Assembly: GCA_018829775.1 (NCBI GenBank) | Contig: JAHJTL010000076.1 | Location: forward strand, 1-34,672 | From: Chloroflexota bacterium | GTDB lineage: Bacteria > Chloroflexota > Dehalococcoidia > Dehalococcoidales > RBG-16-60-22 | DNA: 34,672 nucleotides | Reading direction: 5' to 3' | In this document: piece after piece, positions 1 to 7,562 of the stretch | How positions within the stretch are numbered: the first letter of the stretch is position 1 | Layout of the letters: every line of letters starts with the position of its first letter | Made by a program: the position numbers and the translations under genes | The notes under the pieces: model-generated | What the model was told of the DNA's origin: nothing | The model's database searches: none | Seen by the model: the letters and a program-made list of their open reading frames with translations, nothing else

Positions 1-162
1 GAATCCCTGAAAGAGCAGGATAATAACGATGATTAAAACCACAAAGAGAAAAATGGCGATATTCAGGTCCCATCTGGCGGTGCGAGCTCTATCTTTCGCC
101 CTCTGAATGGCAAGCCGTTCCCTTTCTTTATTTTTACGCTCGGAAGGCTTATCCGCTTCCAA
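1..162 (-). CDS. Small membrane protein, 3' end missing (runs off window)
   Basis: This frame is open to the left edge, so only the N-terminal part is visible. It begins with a lysine/arginine/glutamate-rich stretch of about 35 residues, followed by a strongly hydrophobic segment rich in Ile, Val, Leu and Phe that should span the membrane. I favour the TTG start at 162 because a strong GGAGGTGA Shine-Dalgarno lies 7 bases before it. An in-frame ATG at 234 would add 24 residues but has no good ribosome binding site. It lies 168 bases beyond the zinc-ribbon gene on the same strand and may be the tail of the uvrC-led operon. No family recognised. Confidence 0.55.
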   Translation of the reverse strand, partial: MEADKPSERKNKERERLAIQRAKDRARTARWDLNIAIFLFVVLIIVIILLFQGF

Positions 163-329
163 CTTATCACCTCCGCCGTGCGCCACACCAGAAGACTCGG
201 GGTTTTCCTGTGAATCCGCTTTCCCGATTTCCATATAGGTTATTTTCCATCAAAGTTCCGCCTCTGTCAAGACGAACTATGTTCCTGTTGAAGCATCTCT
301 TGTTACAGAGTTATTACAGAGTTGATAAA

Positions 330-554
330 TTATTCTCTCCAGAAGGTGAACAGGCGCTTCCACCAGGGACTTCTGGCCTCTAGTCCCTTGATGACAAATA
401 TATGTTCGCATTTACCACATCGCCAGGTCCTGAACTGCTCGTTGTAGTATGTTTTTGAGCTGCCACAGCGTGGACATGTGGTGCGCATTCTGGCCTCAGT
501 ATCCTTATCCAGATTGCGCCAGTATCGGTCATACCAGCCCGGACGTGTTGGCAT
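330..554 (-). CDS. Small zinc-ribbon protein
   Basis: A 74-residue protein with two CxxC knuckles, CPRC near residue 27 and CGKC near residue 46, separated by an aromatic, charged stretch. This is the layout of a TFIIB/transposase-type zinc ribbon that would bind one Zn2+. The flanks are basic and tryptophan-rich (WYDRYW at the N-terminus, WWKRLF near the C-terminus), which could mean nucleic-acid or membrane contact; that is inference. A GGGAGA ribosome binding site precedes the ATG. It follows the flavodoxin gene by 21 bases and is probably cotranscribed with it. The function is unknown. Confidence 0.75.
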   Translation of the reverse strand: MPTRPGWYDRYWRNLDKDTEARMRTTCPRCGSSKTYYNEQFRTWRCGKCEHIFVIKGLEARSPWWKRLFTFWRE

Positions 555-575
555 ACTTATCTCCCGTAAACAATA

Positions 576-1037
576 TTACGCTTTCAGTTGATTCCCGATT
601 CTGACTCCAAAATCCTGACACTTGGGAAGCTCGTCTTCCGTGATTGGTCCTTTCATCCCGTCAACCTTGATGGATAACCCGGGAGCAGCCAGCAAGAGCG
701 ACGGTGCCTTCTCGCTAATCTGCTTTTCCATCTTCTTCACAGCTTTCTCAAAGTCCTTGCCCATATAGGTGTCGAAAACCGCCGTCAGCTTCCCTTCCAA
801 GTTGATTTTACCAAGTTCATCGATAAATTTCCTGATGCTTCTGGTGGCGTTGCCTATGTGATTCGGTGAGCCGATTATAACGGCATCAAATTCAGCAAGC
901 CCTCCCGGGTCAACTTCCCCGAGTTCACGAACAGCAGGCTCAACGGCGGAAACCTGTCTTATACCCTCGGCAATTGCGTCGGCAACGAGCTTGGTGTTGC
1001 CGTACTTGGACTCATAGATAATTATCGCCCTGACCAT
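576..1037 (-). CDS. Flavodoxin / FMN-binding protein
   Basis: A 153-residue flavodoxin-fold protein. The N-terminal beta strand is followed by the phosphate-binding loop YESKYGNT (about residues 8-15), which cradles the FMN phosphate. The segment IIGSPNHIGN near residue 55 corresponds to the loop that stacks on the isoalloxazine ring. Length is typical of short-chain flavodoxins. Such proteins carry one or two electrons between oxidoreductases in the cytoplasm; the partner cannot be told from sequence. It lies between the TGS GTPase (53 bases upstream) and the zinc-ribbon gene on the same strand. It could also be a flavodoxin-like domain of the type found with A-type flavoproteins, but no second domain is present. 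Confidence 0.88.
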   Translation of the reverse strand: MVRAIIIYESKYGNTKLVADAIAEGIRQVSAVEPAVRELGEVDPGGLAEFDAVIIGSPNHIGNATRSIRKFIDELGKINLEGKLTAVFDTYMGKDFEKAVKKMEKQISEKAPSLLLAAPGLSIKVDGMKGPITEDELPKCQDFGVRIGNQLKA

Positions 1038-1090
1038 TTTACCTTCTTTAAATTATGATAGTTATTAAAACCAGATATATGTGTGACGGA

Positions 1091-2062
1091 CTACATATGC
1101 AGCTCGATTATATCGCCGTCCTGCAGTATATGGTCGTGCTTGACCATGATGCCATCATGCTTCCCGGACCCCCACAGCCGGGCGAATTTGAGCTTGGCGC
1201 GGAAGTCCTTGTGCACCGCCTCGGCCGCATCTGCCAGCGTGCTTCCCCTTAGCAGAATGATAGGGTCATTCATATCCGGCTTCTGGCCCGGTGTTTTGGT
1301 GTACACGCGGATAATCCCAAGCACCTGGTAGACCTTCCGCTTCATCTCTTCCAGACCGACCCCACTCCTTGCCGAGATATAAGCAAGGGGAAGTTTTTCA
1401 CCATATCCGGTCTCTATAGCAGCAAAGCCGGCGTCGGTGCCGGGAATGTCCGCCTTGTTGCCGGCAACCAGAACCCTTTGCCAACTCAGGATTCCCTCAT
1501 CAGCTTCGTACGGACCGATGCTGATTCTCATCTGCCGTAACTGCTCGATTATCGATTCCATCTGCTCCACTGGCGCTTCATTCAGGTCAACCACCATCAG
1601 CAGGGCGTCTGCCCGTCGCAGCATGGGCGGCAGCCACCATTCAATCATCTGGGGCACGAGGGGCGGGGTATCGATGAGCTGAATCTGTATATTCTCATAG
1701 GGCATCATGCCGGGGCTGGCAGCGTAGGTGGTGAAAGGGTAGTCGGCCACGGCCGGCATGGCGTTGGTTACGCTGGCCACAAGCTGCGATTTGCCCGCAT
1801 TGGGCAGCCCGACTACAGCCACCTGGGCAGCGCCTTCCTTCTCAATCGCCATGGACATGCGCTGGGCACCGCTCTTCTTCCCTGCCAGCTGCGTCAGCTT
1901 GGCGATTCGGCTTCTTAGCTCGGCGCGGAGGTGGTCCGTGCCCTTGTGCTTGGGCATAATCGCCAGCATCTCTTCCAGCGCCGCGATTTTTTCGGCCGGG
2001 GTCTTCGCCGCCCGGAAATTTTTCTCAGCCTCGAAATACTGCGGTGGCAAGTTGGCCGGCAT
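1091..2062 (-). CDS. DRG/Obg-like GTPase with C-terminal TGS domain
   Basis: A 323-residue P-loop GTPase. It has a helical N-terminal region (residues 1-75), a G domain with G1 GLPNAGKS (85-92), switch I around YPFTT (108-112), G3 DTPP (131-134), G4 NKAD (202-205) and G5 SA (230-231), then a TGS domain from about residue 250 to the end. The order matches DRG-type GTPases, which act around ribosomes; the TGS fold is shared with threonyl-tRNA synthetase and SpoT. The usual G3 glycine (DxxG) is replaced by proline, which may alter switch II. The start codon lies one base past the uvrC stop, so translation is probably coupled. The bacterial role is not established. Confidence 0.85.
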   Translation of the reverse strand: MPANLPPQYFEAEKNFRAAKTPAEKIAALEEMLAIMPKHKGTDHLRAELRSRIAKLTQLAGKKSGAQRMSMAIEKEGAAQVAVVGLPNAGKSQLVASVTNAMPAVADYPFTTYAASPGMMPYENIQIQLIDTPPLVPQMIEWWLPPMLRRADALLMVVDLNEAPVEQMESIIEQLRQMRISIGPYEADEGILSWQRVLVAGNKADIPGTDAGFAAIETGYGEKLPLAYISARSGVGLEEMKRKVYQVLGIIRVYTKTPGQKPDMNDPIILLRGSTLADAAEAVHKDFRAKLKFARLWGSGKHDGIMVKHDHILQDGDIIELHM

Positions 2063-2063
2063 A

Positions 2064-3890
2064 TTACAGCGACTCCTTTACCTTTCTGGCTAATTTTTCC
2101 GTCATACCACTGGCGGCCGCCATTTCTTCCAGCGATGCTTCCCTGATGGCCTGAACCGAGCCGAACTTCTTCAGCAGGGCACGCTTGCGCTTGGGGCCGA
2201 TGCCGGGTATGCCATCAAATGCCGAGGTGAATGATTCCCGGCGGTGCACCTTATGATAATACCCCAGGGCAAACCGATGTGCCTCATCACGAAGTCGCTG
2301 CAGCAGTCTGAGTCCCGGGGAACTGCGCGGGAGCACAATCGGCTTGAACCTCTTTGGTACATATATCTCTTCATTTTCCTTGGCCAGGCTGGCCACCGGC
2401 ACTGACGTCACTCCAAGTTCACCCATCGCCGATAGGGCGGCATTGAGCTGGCCCTTGCCGCCATCTATCAGGACGAGGTCGGGAACGATTGCCCATGCAT
2501 CGGGTAGAGAAGTTTCCGCACCAATGTGTTTGAACCTGCGTCGGAGAACCTCCTGAAGCATAGCGTAATCATCGGCACCCGACACCGTTTTTATCCGGAA
2601 GCGCCGGTAGTGGGCTGGCTTCGATTTCCCTTTCTCAAAGACCACCATGCTCCCCACCGCCGCTTTCCCCTGAATATCGGAGATGTCATAAGCTTCCATG
2701 CGCAGCGGCGGGTTGGGCAGTTTCAGTTCCTTTTCTATTTCGTCAATGGCCGCCTCAAGCTCCTTTGGTGTGGCTATCTGCCTGATTTTAAGCTGTTCCA
2801 GTCCCTGCCTGGCATTCTCGGCAACGATGTCCACCATGTGTTTCCGGCTGCCCCGGCACGGCACCTGGATGTCAACCCTTCCACCACGTTTGCCCTGCAG
2901 CCACTCCTTGAGCACCGCCATATCTTCAACCGGATATTGAAGCAGCAATCTGGGCGGTATATTCGGGCTGGAACTGTAAAACTGCTTTATGAAGCCGGTC
3001 ATGACCTGTGGCGGCTCTTCATGCTGGGTGCCCTGCATCACAAAGCTCTCTCGACCGGTCAGCTTGTCATTGCGGATGAAGAAGACCTGAACGTACGCCT
3101 GGTCTCCGTCCTGGGAAAAAGCGATGACGTCCTGCTCGCCGCTGACCGCGGCGGCGATTCTCTGCCCCTCCACCACCCTGTCTATTGCCTGAATCTGGTC
3201 ACGATACAGTGTCGCTTTCTCAAACTCCAGCGCTTCCGCCGCCCGGTCCATCTTGTCCTTAAGGTTCCTGACAACCCTGTCCTGCTTCCCTTCCAGGAAC
3301 ATAACGACCTCTTTAATGACCTCGGCGTATTCCTCCCGTCTCACCACGCCGATACATGGCGCGAGACATCGTCCCATATGGTATTCCAGGCACGCCCGCG
3401 AATCGGTACCGGTGATCGTCCTGGTGCAGTAACGGAAGGGAAAGATACCCTTGATAACTTTCAGCGTCTGGCGCACTGACTTGGCACTGGTAAAAGGCCC
3501 GAAATAGCGCGAGCCGTCCGGCTCCAGCCGTCGGGTAATATGTACCCTGGGCCATTCCTCTCCGAGATTTATCTTGAGGTAGGGAAATGTCTTATCATCC
3601 TTCAGCCTGACGTTGTAGCGGGGGTGATGACGTTTGATGAGGTTGAGCTCCAGAATCAACGCCTCCTGCTCGGAGGATGTCACGTAGAAGTCAATGTCGG
3701 CCACCCGGGAGACCATTTTCAACAGCTTGGGGGACAGTTTCTGGCCGGCACCGAAATATGACCTTACCCGGTGACGTAGATTGGCCGCCTTGCCGACATA
3801 AAGGATTACCCCTTCCGCGTCCCGCAGCAGATACACGCCGGGGCTGTCCGGCAACCGGTTCAATTGTTCCTCAATCAGTACGCTCGCCAA
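2064..3890 (-). CDS. uvrC: UvrABC excinuclease subunit C
   Basis: A 608-residue protein of normal UvrC length, making the dual incisions around bulky DNA lesions in nucleotide excision repair. Domains in order: GIY-YIG nuclease at residues 14-90 (GVY and YVG strands, then LRHRVRSYF) for the 3' cut; a Cys-containing linker; the UvrB-binding UVR motif around 205-240; the RNase H-like endonuclease domain (with VLIDGGKGQLNAA) for the 5' cut; and tandem helix-hairpin-helix motifs near the C-terminus (GIPGIGPKRKRALLKKFG). The start is TTG, chosen because GGAGAAG lies just upstream and the family's N-terminus begins here. It leads a minus-strand operon and is divergent from the recombinase gene. Confidence 0.97.
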   Translation of the reverse strand: MASVLIEEQLNRLPDSPGVYLLRDAEGVILYVGKAANLRHRVRSYFGAGQKLSPKLLKMVSRVADIDFYVTSSEQEALILELNLIKRHHPRYNVRLKDDKTFPYLKINLGEEWPRVHITRRLEPDGSRYFGPFTSAKSVRQTLKVIKGIFPFRYCTRTITGTDSRACLEYHMGRCLAPCIGVVRREEYAEVIKEVVMFLEGKQDRVVRNLKDKMDRAAEALEFEKATLYRDQIQAIDRVVEGQRIAAAVSGEQDVIAFSQDGDQAYVQVFFIRNDKLTGRESFVMQGTQHEEPPQVMTGFIKQFYSSSPNIPPRLLLQYPVEDMAVLKEWLQGKRGGRVDIQVPCRGSRKHMVDIVAENARQGLEQLKIRQIATPKELEAAIDEIEKELKLPNPPLRMEAYDISDIQGKAAVGSMVVFEKGKSKPAHYRRFRIKTVSGADDYAMLQEVLRRRFKHIGAETSLPDAWAIVPDLVLIDGGKGQLNAALSAMGELGVTSVPVASLAKENEEIYVPKRFKPIVLPRSSPGLRLLQRLRDEAHRFALGYYHKVHRRESFTSAFDGIPGIGPKRKRALLKKFGSVQAIREASLEEMAAASGMTEKLARKVKESL

Positions 3891-3909
3891 ATCCGCTTCT
3901 CCACTGAAT

Positions 3910-3937
3910 ATTTTAACACAGCCACTATACAGGACAA
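3910..3937 (-). promoter_or_regulatory. Putative uvrC promoter (extended -10)
   Basis: On the minus strand, TTGTCC (3937-3932) is followed after 16 bases by TAAAAT (3915-3910). TGT directly precedes the -10, giving an extended -10 element. It ends about 20 bases before the TTG start of uvrC. The -10 lies inside a copy of the 11-base motif TGTTAAAATAT that also occurs twice on the recombinase side. Confidence 0.5.
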
Positions 3938-3980
3938 AGCAAGACTATTAATGGTAAAGGAATATTTATATCCCTTTGAT

Positions 3981-4008
3981 TTGACATATTATTTTTTTAT
4001 GTTAAAAT
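3981..4008 (+). promoter_or_regulatory. Putative xerC/D promoter
   Basis: A perfect TTGACA (3981-3986) is separated by 16 bases from TAAAAT (4003-4008). The transcript would begin about 45 bases before the recombinase start. The surrounding 60 bases are very AT-rich. The -10 overlaps the first of two direct repeats. Confidence 0.65.
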
Positions 4009-4030
4009 ATTTAACGTTATGTTAAAATAT
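3997..4030 (+). repeat. Pair of 14-bp direct repeats in the uvrC/xerC intergenic region
   Basis: TTATGTTAAAATAT occurs at 3997-4010 and again, identically, at 4017-4030. The centres are exactly 20 bases apart, about two helical turns. The core TGTTAAAATAT also occurs on the opposite strand at 3908-3918, in the uvrC promoter. This may be a shared operator, or simply repeated -10-like elements. Confidence 0.8.
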
Positions 4031-4061
4031 ATATATACGACACCGGTTCAGAGGAGGCGTG

Positions 4062-4970
4062 GTGAAAGAAGAAATCAACAGCTTTCTTAATTATCTGACC
4101 GTGGAGAAAGGATTTTCCGGCAATACTATCGATGCTTACCGGAACGACCTGCAGCAATTGGCCAGCTTCGCTGGAGAAGAGGCGGCAAAGGAAGGGAGCA
4201 TCCCCTCATGGGAGAACTTCAACCGCCAGGTAATGCTGGCCTACATGCTCAATCTAAAGGAGAGGAATTATGCGGCAACCACCATTGCCCGCAAGGTGGC
4301 GGCAACACGGTCTTTCTTCAGCTTTTTAAAGTCCGAGGGCATCATCAAGATTGACCCGACCGAGAACATGAGCTCGCCAAGCGTGGGGAAGTCGTTGCCG
4401 AAGCCAATTACCATCAGCCAGGTGCGCCAGCTGCTGGAACAGCCGGCCAAGTCGAACACGCTGGAAGCCAGGAGAGACAAAGCAATGCTGGAACTGCTTT
4501 ACGCCTCTGGTATGCGGATAAGCGAACTGGTGAACCTGAACCTGGGCGATGTCAATACCGACGAGGGATATGTAAGATGTTTCGGCAAGGGGAATAAGGA
4601 ACGTATCGTCCCGATTTACGAACAGGCTGCCCGATTAGTCAAGGAGTACACTGAGGAAACGCGCCCCAAGCTGGCGCATAAAAAGGATGCGGTGGCCCTT
4701 TTTCTCAATCCCCGCGGTGACCGCCTGACCAGGCAGGGTTTCTGGCAGAAGCTGAAAGAGTACGCCAAGTCGGCGGGTCTGGATGCCCGGATAAGCCCGC
4801 ATACGCTGAGGCACAGCTTTGCCACCCACATGCTGAGCGGTGGTGCCGACCTGCGCGCCGTTCAGGAGCTGCTGGGACATGCCAATATCTCCACCACACA
4901 GGTTTACACCCACCTCACCAGCGAGCACGTCCGGCGCACCTATGAGAGGTCGCACCCGAGGGCAAAGTAA
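4062..4970 (+). CDS. Tyrosine recombinase XerC/XerD family
   Basis: A roughly 300-residue site-specific recombinase that would resolve chromosome dimers at dif. It has an N-terminal SAM-like core-binding domain (residues 1-90) and a C-terminal catalytic domain. Catalytic elements visible: Arg in GMRISEL, Lys in the beta hairpin GKGNKER, HTLRHSFATH (His-x-x-Arg), LGHANIS and the nucleophile Tyr in QVYTH. The set is complete, so the enzyme should be active. Two adjacent GTG codons are possible starts, at 4059 and 4062; the second sits better behind GAGGAGG (4051-4057). XerC and XerD cannot be separated from one sequence. It starts a plus-strand run, divergent from uvrC. Confidence 0.93.
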   Translation: MKEEINSFLNYLTVEKGFSGNTIDAYRNDLQQLASFAGEEAAKEGSIPSWENFNRQVMLAYMLNLKERNYAATTIARKVAATRSFFSFLKSEGIIKIDPTENMSSPSVGKSLPKPITISQVRQLLEQPAKSNTLEARRDKAMLELLYASGMRISELVNLNLGDVNTDEGYVRCFGKGNKERIVPIYEQAARLVKEYTEETRPKLAHKKDAVALFLNPRGDRLTRQGFWQKLKEYAKSAGLDARISPHTLRHSFATHMLSGGADLRAVQELLGHANISTTQVYTHLTSEHVRRTYERSHPRAK

Positions 4971-5009
4971 CTGAATAACGTAACCTGAACCTGATAGAGG
5001 AGTGACCAT

Positions 5010-5270
5010 ATGCCAAAGAAAGTAAGACGCGGCAAAGCGTTTCAGCATAAGAAAAAAAGAATGAGACAACCGGCAATTTCCACATCTACGGCATCGCCGG
5101 TTACTGCTCCAGTACAAACCCCTGCTCCGGCTCCGGTATCCCGCGCCGCCGCTACGAAAACAAAAACTCCCGCCATGAAATACCCTTTTGTTACCGCGGA
5201 GCTGCGCCGAATCGGTATGTTTGCTGGGGCGATACTGGTCATTCTTATTGTGCTGGCACTGGTTTTGTAA
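5010..5270 (+). CDS. Small basic single-pass membrane protein
   Basis: An 86-residue protein not recognised as a known family. The N-terminal 20 residues are strongly basic (KKVRRGK, HKKKRMR). A proline/alanine/threonine-rich linker follows, and a C-terminal hydrophobic helix (about residues 67-86, GMFAGAILVILIVLALVL) probably anchors it as a tail-anchored protein with a cytoplasmic basic domain. GAGGAG lies 8 bases before the ATG. It is 39 bases after the recombinase and 21 bases before pcm on the same strand. The basic tail could touch nucleic acid or the ribosome, but this is conjecture. Confidence 0.75.
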   Translation: MPKKVRRGKAFQHKKKRMRQPAISTSTASPVTAPVQTPAPAPVSRAAATKTKTPAMKYPFVTAELRRIGMFAGAILVILIVLALVL

Positions 5271-5291
5271 TATGTTTGCCTGGCGGTAGAG

Positions 5292-5930
5292 ATGGACTTG
5301 GCAACTGAAAAAGCCAGGTTAATGGAGCACCTTAGCAGGGAAATAAAGGACAGGCGAGTCCTTGAGGCTATGGCCCACATACCCCGGGAGAGATTCGTGC
5401 CGGAGGAAAGTCGCCACCTCGCCTACGAAGATATTCCACTGCCCATCGGCCTGGAACAGACCATCTCGCAGCCCTTTATTATTGCCCTGATGACCGAGGC
5501 GCTGGAACTGACCGGCGCGGAAAAGGTGCTGGAAATCGGGACGGGCAGCGGCTACCAGGCGGCGATTCTCGCGGAACTGGCCCGCTATGTGGTTACCGTG
5601 GAGCGCTTGCCGAAGCTGGCGGAGAAAGCCAGCAAGATAATCGATAGCCTGGGCTATCGCAATATTGAAATCCACCTTTCCGAGGAAGCTCTGGGCTGGC
5701 CAGAAGAAGCCCCATATGAAGCGATACTGGTTACCGCCGGCGCGCCCAGAGTGCCTGCCGAGCTAATATCGCAACTGGCCATTGGCGGACGGATGGTCAT
5801 TCCGGTCGGCTCACGTTATCTTCAGGAGCTGGTGAAAATAACCCGCCAAAAGAAGAAGAACCGTGTTGAGAACTTGGGCGGCTGCCGCTTCGTCTCACTT
5901 ATCGGCAAGGGCGCCTGGGGAGACGAATAG
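5292..5930 (+). CDS. pcm: Protein-L-isoaspartate O-methyltransferase
   Basis: A 212-residue SAM-dependent methyltransferase that methylates the abnormal isoaspartyl residues of aged proteins and so starts their repair. It has the family's N-terminal block (VLEAMAHIPRERFVPEE) and the active-site region YEDIPLPIGLEQTISQPFI, where the Ser/Gln loop contacts substrate. SAM motif I is LEIGTGSGYQAAILAEL (about residues 79-95), with the acidic strand VTVERL after it and the post-motif AILVTAGAPRVP. Length matches bacterial Pcm. It lies between the small membrane protein and the nitroreductase gene (22-base gap), likely in one transcript. Confidence 0.95.
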   Translation: MDLATEKARLMEHLSREIKDRRVLEAMAHIPRERFVPEESRHLAYEDIPLPIGLEQTISQPFIIALMTEALELTGAEKVLEIGTGSGYQAAILAELARYVVTVERLPKLAEKASKIIDSLGYRNIEIHLSEEALGWPEEAPYEAILVTAGAPRVPAELISQLAIGGRMVIPVGSRYLQELVKITRQKKKNRVENLGGCRFVSLIGKGAWGDE

Positions 5931-5952
5931 AAATTATCGAGAAGGAGGATTG

Positions 5953-6501
5953 ATGGAAGTCCTAGAAGCAATTCGCACCCGCAGAAGTATTCGTAAATAC
6001 AAATCTGACCCGGTGGATGATAAAACGCTGGAGACAGTGCTCGAAGCGGCACGTCAGGCACCATCATGGGCCAATACACAGTGCTGGCGCTTTGTGGTGG
6101 TGCGGAATGCGGAAACCAGAGGCAAACTCTCCGATACATTGAGCGAGACCAACTCGGCCAGGGATGCAGTAAGTAACGCACCTATCGTTATTGTTGCCTG
6201 CGCCGAAATGGAAAAAGCCGGCTACAAGGGTGGTCAGGTGACAACGGACAAGGGCGATTGGTTCATGTTCGACGTCGCCCTGGCCATGCATAACCTGGTG
6301 CTGGCAGCCCACGACGTCGGACTGGGGACGGTTTACGTTGGGCTATTTGACGCGAAGAAAGCTGCCGGTATCCTGTCGGTACCCGAGGGATACTGCGTGG
6401 TGGCGATAACACCTTTAGGTTACCCCGATGAAATAAAGGAGCCCCGACCGAGAAAAGAACTTGGCGAGATAGTCCATTACGACAAATGGAATGACAAATA
6501 G
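5953..6501 (+). CDS. Nitroreductase-family FMN oxidoreductase
   Basis: A 182-residue nitroreductase-fold protein that would use FMN and NAD(P)H to reduce nitro, quinone or related substrates. The N-terminal RTRRSIRKYKSDPV is the classic FMN-phosphate-binding arginine cluster, PSWANTQCWRF is the second FMN block, and GLGTVYVG with VAITPLGYPDE form the C-terminal signature. The frame is open upstream, overlapping pcm, but the ATG at 5953 directly follows GAAGGAGGAT and matches the family N-terminus, so the longer version is rejected. The substrate cannot be inferred. The enzymes usually form dimers with the active site at the interface. Confidence 0.93.
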   Translation: MEVLEAIRTRRSIRKYKSDPVDDKTLETVLEAARQAPSWANTQCWRFVVVRNAETRGKLSDTLSETNSARDAVSNAPIVIVACAEMEKAGYKGGQVTTDKGDWFMFDVALAMHNLVLAAHDVGLGTVYVGLFDAKKAAGILSVPEGYCVVAITPLGYPDEIKEPRPRKELGEIVHYDKWNDK

Positions 6502-6513
6502 GACACAGGTCAG

Positions 6514-7062
6514 ATGAGCTACCGGGGATGGATTCTGGTTGCCGTGGGGTTGTTTGCCATCGGTATGGCGTTGGGTCTGGCGATGCCCGCTGACGCTGCT
6601 GATGTCTTTGCCGAGGACCTGGTGGCTCTTGAGGAGCTGGCTAAAATCCTCGGCCCATTCGAATTCTCCACGGCCGCTTTCATCTTTCTGAAAAACGTGT
6701 CGGCTCTGCTTTTCAGCTTCATCTTCAGCCCGCTTCTCTGCCTGGTACCCGCCATCGCGCTGATAGCCAACGGCGGGCTTCTCTCTTTCGTCTCCGTTAT
6801 CGTGATAGAACAGGAATCGGTCGGCCTGCTTTTAGCGGGCCTGCTGCCGCACGGTATATTTGAGCTACCGGCGCTGATTATCGGCGAGGCGGCTGCGCTC
6901 AGCTTCGGCTCGATGGCAATCATCGCTCTTATTTCCAAGAAGCGAAGAGGCCAGCTATCCCCCAACCTTAAACAAAATGTGAAATATATGGCACTGGCCT
7001 TTGCCCTGCTGCTGCCGGCGGCCATAATTGAAACCTACATCACACCACTATTACTTGGCTAA
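6514..7062 (+). CDS. SpoIIM-like (stage II sporulation protein M family) membrane protein
   Basis: A 182-residue polytopic membrane protein with about five hydrophobic segments. The segment LLPHGIFELPALIIGEAAALSFG (about residues 110-132) is the hallmark of the SpoIIM/DUF95 family. In Bacillus, SpoIIM works with SpoIID and SpoIIP in engulfment, but the family is common in non-sporulating bacteria and archaea, where its role is unknown. No SpoIID or SpoIIP is near. It is followed after 14 bases by a DUF350-like gene and then by a transglutaminase-like gene that overlaps it, so the three form one module. The weak AGGTCAG before the ATG suggests translation is coupled to upstream genes. Confidence 0.87.
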   Translation: MSYRGWILVAVGLFAIGMALGLAMPADAADVFAEDLVALEELAKILGPFEFSTAAFIFLKNVSALLFSFIFSPLLCLVPAIALIANGGLLSFVSVIVIEQESVGLLLAGLLPHGIFELPALIIGEAAALSFGSMAIIALISKKRRGQLSPNLKQNVKYMALAFALLLPAAIIETYITPLLLG

Positions 7063-7076
7063 GGAGGTATATGATT

Positions 7077-7562
7077 ATGAACGAACTGGGTCTGGCACTG
7101 CCTTTCTGGATTCTGGCGCTCATCTGGATGGCGAAAACCATCTGGCTGGTCATCATCTGTATCCTGCTCGCCTGGCTGGGTATCCGCGCCTTTGACGCGC
7201 TTACCCCCCACATCCCACACCGCCAGCGCATTGGCGAAAGCCCAATATCCATCGGATTGTTTATCGCCGGTTTTTTCATCTTGACCGGCCTGGTAATTCA
7301 CGGGGCACTGACGGCACCGACGGTAATCGGCGGGCCGCTCCTCACCTACTTCTTCGACTTCAGGAGGCTGGGGCTGCTGGCACTGAGCTTTGTGGTGAGC
7401 CTGCTTGTCGGCGTGGCCCTTTTCTACCTCGTGGATAAGCTGACCCCGAAAATTCCCTTCGCCGCTATTGAACCCGAGCCAGTGGCCGTGGGCATCAATG
7501 TTTTCGGCTACCTGGTCTTCTTTGGCCTGATACTCCACGCTGCACTGACGATACCGCTATGA
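7077..7562 (+). CDS. DUF350-like duplicated membrane protein
   Basis: An integral membrane protein of about 161 residues built from two similar halves. Each half has a loop with LTPxIP (DALTPHIP and DKLTPKIP) followed by a hydrophobic helix ending in LVIHGALT or LILHAALT. The duplication and the conserved loop fit the DUF350 family, whose function is unknown. ATG codons occur at 7071 and 7077; AGGAGG (7062-7067) is 9 bases from the second and only 3 from the first, so 7077 is preferred. The stop overlaps the next start in ATGA, giving tight coupling to the transglutaminase-like protein. Confidence 0.75.
   Translation: MNELGLALPFWILALIWMAKTIWLVIICILLAWLGIRAFDALTPHIPHRQRIGESPISIGLFIAGFFILTGLVIHGALTAPTVIGGPLLTYFFDFRRLGLLALSFVVSLLVGVALFYLVDKLTPKIPFAAIEPEPVAVGINVFGYLVFFGLILHAALTIPL

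Noticed and set aside
2526-3479. A 317-codon plus-strand frame inside uvrC
   Set aside because: It lies wholly antisense to a perfect uvrC, shows no family motifs and has no ribosome binding site; it is a shadow of the GC-rich coding strand.
5863-5952. Longer nitroreductase start overlapping pcm
   Set aside because: The extra 30 residues are not part of the family and GAAGGAGGAT marks the ATG at 5953.
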